Source: Clostridia bacterium
GTDB lineage: Bacteria > Bacillota > Clostridia > Oscillospirales > Feifaniaceae
Assembly (NCBI GenBank): GCA_017517965.1
Contig: JAFWXR010000005.1
Location: 36,285 to 100,284 of the forward strand
Direction: 5' to 3'
Length of the DNA stretch: 64,000 nucleotides
In this document: positions 63,280 to 64,000 of the stretch, in pieces
Layout: every line of letters starts with the position of its first letter
How positions within the stretch are numbered: the first letter of the stretch is position 1
Notes under the pieces: generated by a model
Told to the model about the DNA's origin: nothing
Database searches by the model: none
Seen by the model: only the letters and a program-made list of their open reading frames with translations
Position numbers and translations under genes: made by a program

Positions 63280-63891
63280 ATGAAAAAATTATTAGCATTA
63301 TTATTGGCAGGAATTATGATTTTTGCACTTGTTGGTTGCAACAATGCAGAAGTTTCGGAAGAAGCAGACAATTCAGGTTATTCAGAAGAACTTGACGAAG
63401 CCGAAGATGTAGTAAATAAAATCAATATGACCTACGGAGATGACGAAACAAAGATTACACTTTATAAGCCCGAAGGTGCATCCTTTTCAGTTGATGCAGA
63501 GGATGCCAAAGATGCAGGCGACATTGTAATCATGCTTGCCGACGATTATTCCTGGGATGCAGAAATTATGGGATATAAGCATTTTGAGGGTATCAGCAGT
63601 AATGAGCCATTTGTAGAGTATTATTTTGATGGTGCAGCATCGGATAACTATACATTCTATGAACAGGAAATGGCTGACCTTGGTATTGAATACGAAGGAA
63701 AGCCTGTAAAACTCATCAGATACATCTACAAAGAAGTTGATGACGAAGAAGAATACAAAGAATGTTTTGTAGGCTTTGAATACAAAGGCACAGAAGACAG
63801 CGGGCTTTTTGGTCTGAAAATTACTCCTTCTGATGAAGAGCTTTCAGATGACTACATAAAAGATTTGTTCACACAGATTTTTGCTTCTTAA
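63280..63891 (+). CDS. Acidic lipoprotein, unknown function (2)
   Basis: 203 residues. Lipobox LVGC lipidates Cys20. A Ser/Glu-rich linker (SEEADNSGYSEELDEAEDVV) is followed by KITLYKPEGASFSVDAEDAK and a late VGFEYKGTED. It shares layout and short motifs with the preceding lipoprotein and starts 19 nt after it. Unknown role; probably on the outer face of the membrane. Confidence 0.7.
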   Translation: MKKLLALLLAGIMIFALVGCNNAEVSEEADNSGYSEELDEAEDVVNKINMTYGDDETKITLYKPEGASFSVDAEDAKDAGDIVIMLADDYSWDAEIMGYKHFEGISSNEPFVEYYFDGAASDNYTFYEQEMADLGIEYEGKPVKLIRYIYKEVDDEEEYKECFVGFEYKGTEDSGLFGLKITPSDEELSDDYIKDLFTQIFAS

Positions 63892-63908
63892 AAGTCTTAA
63901 AATGTGCG

Positions 63909-63937
63909 GAAGGGAACCCGAGTGTTCCCTTCTTCTC
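63909..63937 (+). terminator. Terminator after the lipoprotein pair
   Basis: GAAGGGAAC / GTTCCCTTC with a 6-nt loop, then TTCTC. The T stretch is short, so strength is uncertain. Confidence 0.6.
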
Positions 63938-63974
63938 AAAACCCTTCAAATAAAGGTTGAAGGGTTTTGAGAAG
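63932..63974. repeat. Perfect 18-bp inverted repeat at the right edge
   Basis: CTTCTCAAAACCCTTCAA (63932-63949) and its exact reverse complement (63957-63974) around a 7-nt loop. It is followed by GAAGAATTTCTTC and, at the edge, AAAGGAGGA, which looks like the ribosome site of a gene beginning outside the window. Confidence 0.75.
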
Positions 63975-64000
63975 AAGAATTTCTTCGCGAGAAAGGAGGA

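Overview
The window looks like a chromosomal segment of an anaerobic, spore-forming Clostridia bacterium, most plausibly an uncultured Oscillospirales/Ruminococcaceae-type gut lineage. Evidence: a germination protease gene (gpr), a SCIFF peptide with its radical SAM maturase, a T-box leader, an FMN riboswitch in front of a RibU-type transporter, CIRCE-controlled hrcA-grpE-dnaK-dnaJ, an archaeal-type prolyl-tRNA synthetase, S-layer homology (SLH) proteins, and intergenic palindromic repeats of the kind common in these genomes. The genus is not determined. No rRNA, ordinary tRNA, CRISPR array, prophage or intact transposase was seen.

Layout. 0-5.5 kb (minus): the start of an SLH protein, ribU behind an FMN riboswitch carrying a large insertion, then proS-glyA-rarA. 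5.5-11 kb (plus): Asp23/Gls24 gene, yloV/fakA, a DUF4375 gene inserted with a repeat, recG, and a BspA-type lipoprotein. 11-18.4 kb: nucleobase/nucleoside salvage, with xpt and a BMP-type ABC importer on minus, divergent from uraA, whose leader looks like an attenuation riboswitch. 18.4-24.3 kb: O-acetylhomoserine sulfhydrylase, a FliB-like protein, scfA-scfB plus a PLP decarboxylase, and purC. 24.4-28.6 kb: an ECF S component and a T-box-controlled ABC importer (probably for an aromatic amino acid). 28.6-31.7 kb (minus): SGNH hydrolase, tmRNA, esterase, smpB. 31.9-36.3 kb (plus): rpe-dapF-ybaK, asnB and a small Fe-S/zinc-like membrane protein. 36.4-42 kb: sugar ABC importer, glutamine amidotransferase, radical SAM activase-like protein, deoC, rpsT. 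42-49.2 kb: PTS-IIC-like protein, gpr, and the class I heat-shock operon ending in a translationally coupled rnhA. 49.2-53.7 kb: repeats, an AT-rich orphan gene, a DMT transporter and tex.

53.7-64 kb is the accessory region and the most unusual part. It holds an XRE regulator, a 7TM-LuxR membrane regulator, two zinc-ribbon proteins, a TPM-domain protein, two large paralogous SLH surface proteins, a DUF4428 protein and two acidic lipoproteins. All point the same way with short gaps. Both SLH proteins carry Ig-like modules and, unexpectedly for secreted proteins, a module that reads like the domain-II beta-barrel of elongation factor Tu. One also carries three Cys/His-rich repeats.

Regulation is rich in RNA devices: FMN riboswitch with terminator, T-box, the uraA pseudoknot/terminator leader, terminators inside operons (scfA/scfB and bmp/ATPase), and a terminator hairpin that also masks the asnB ribosome-binding site. 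Coordinates and starts come from reading the sequence. Functions are family assignments made without database searches.
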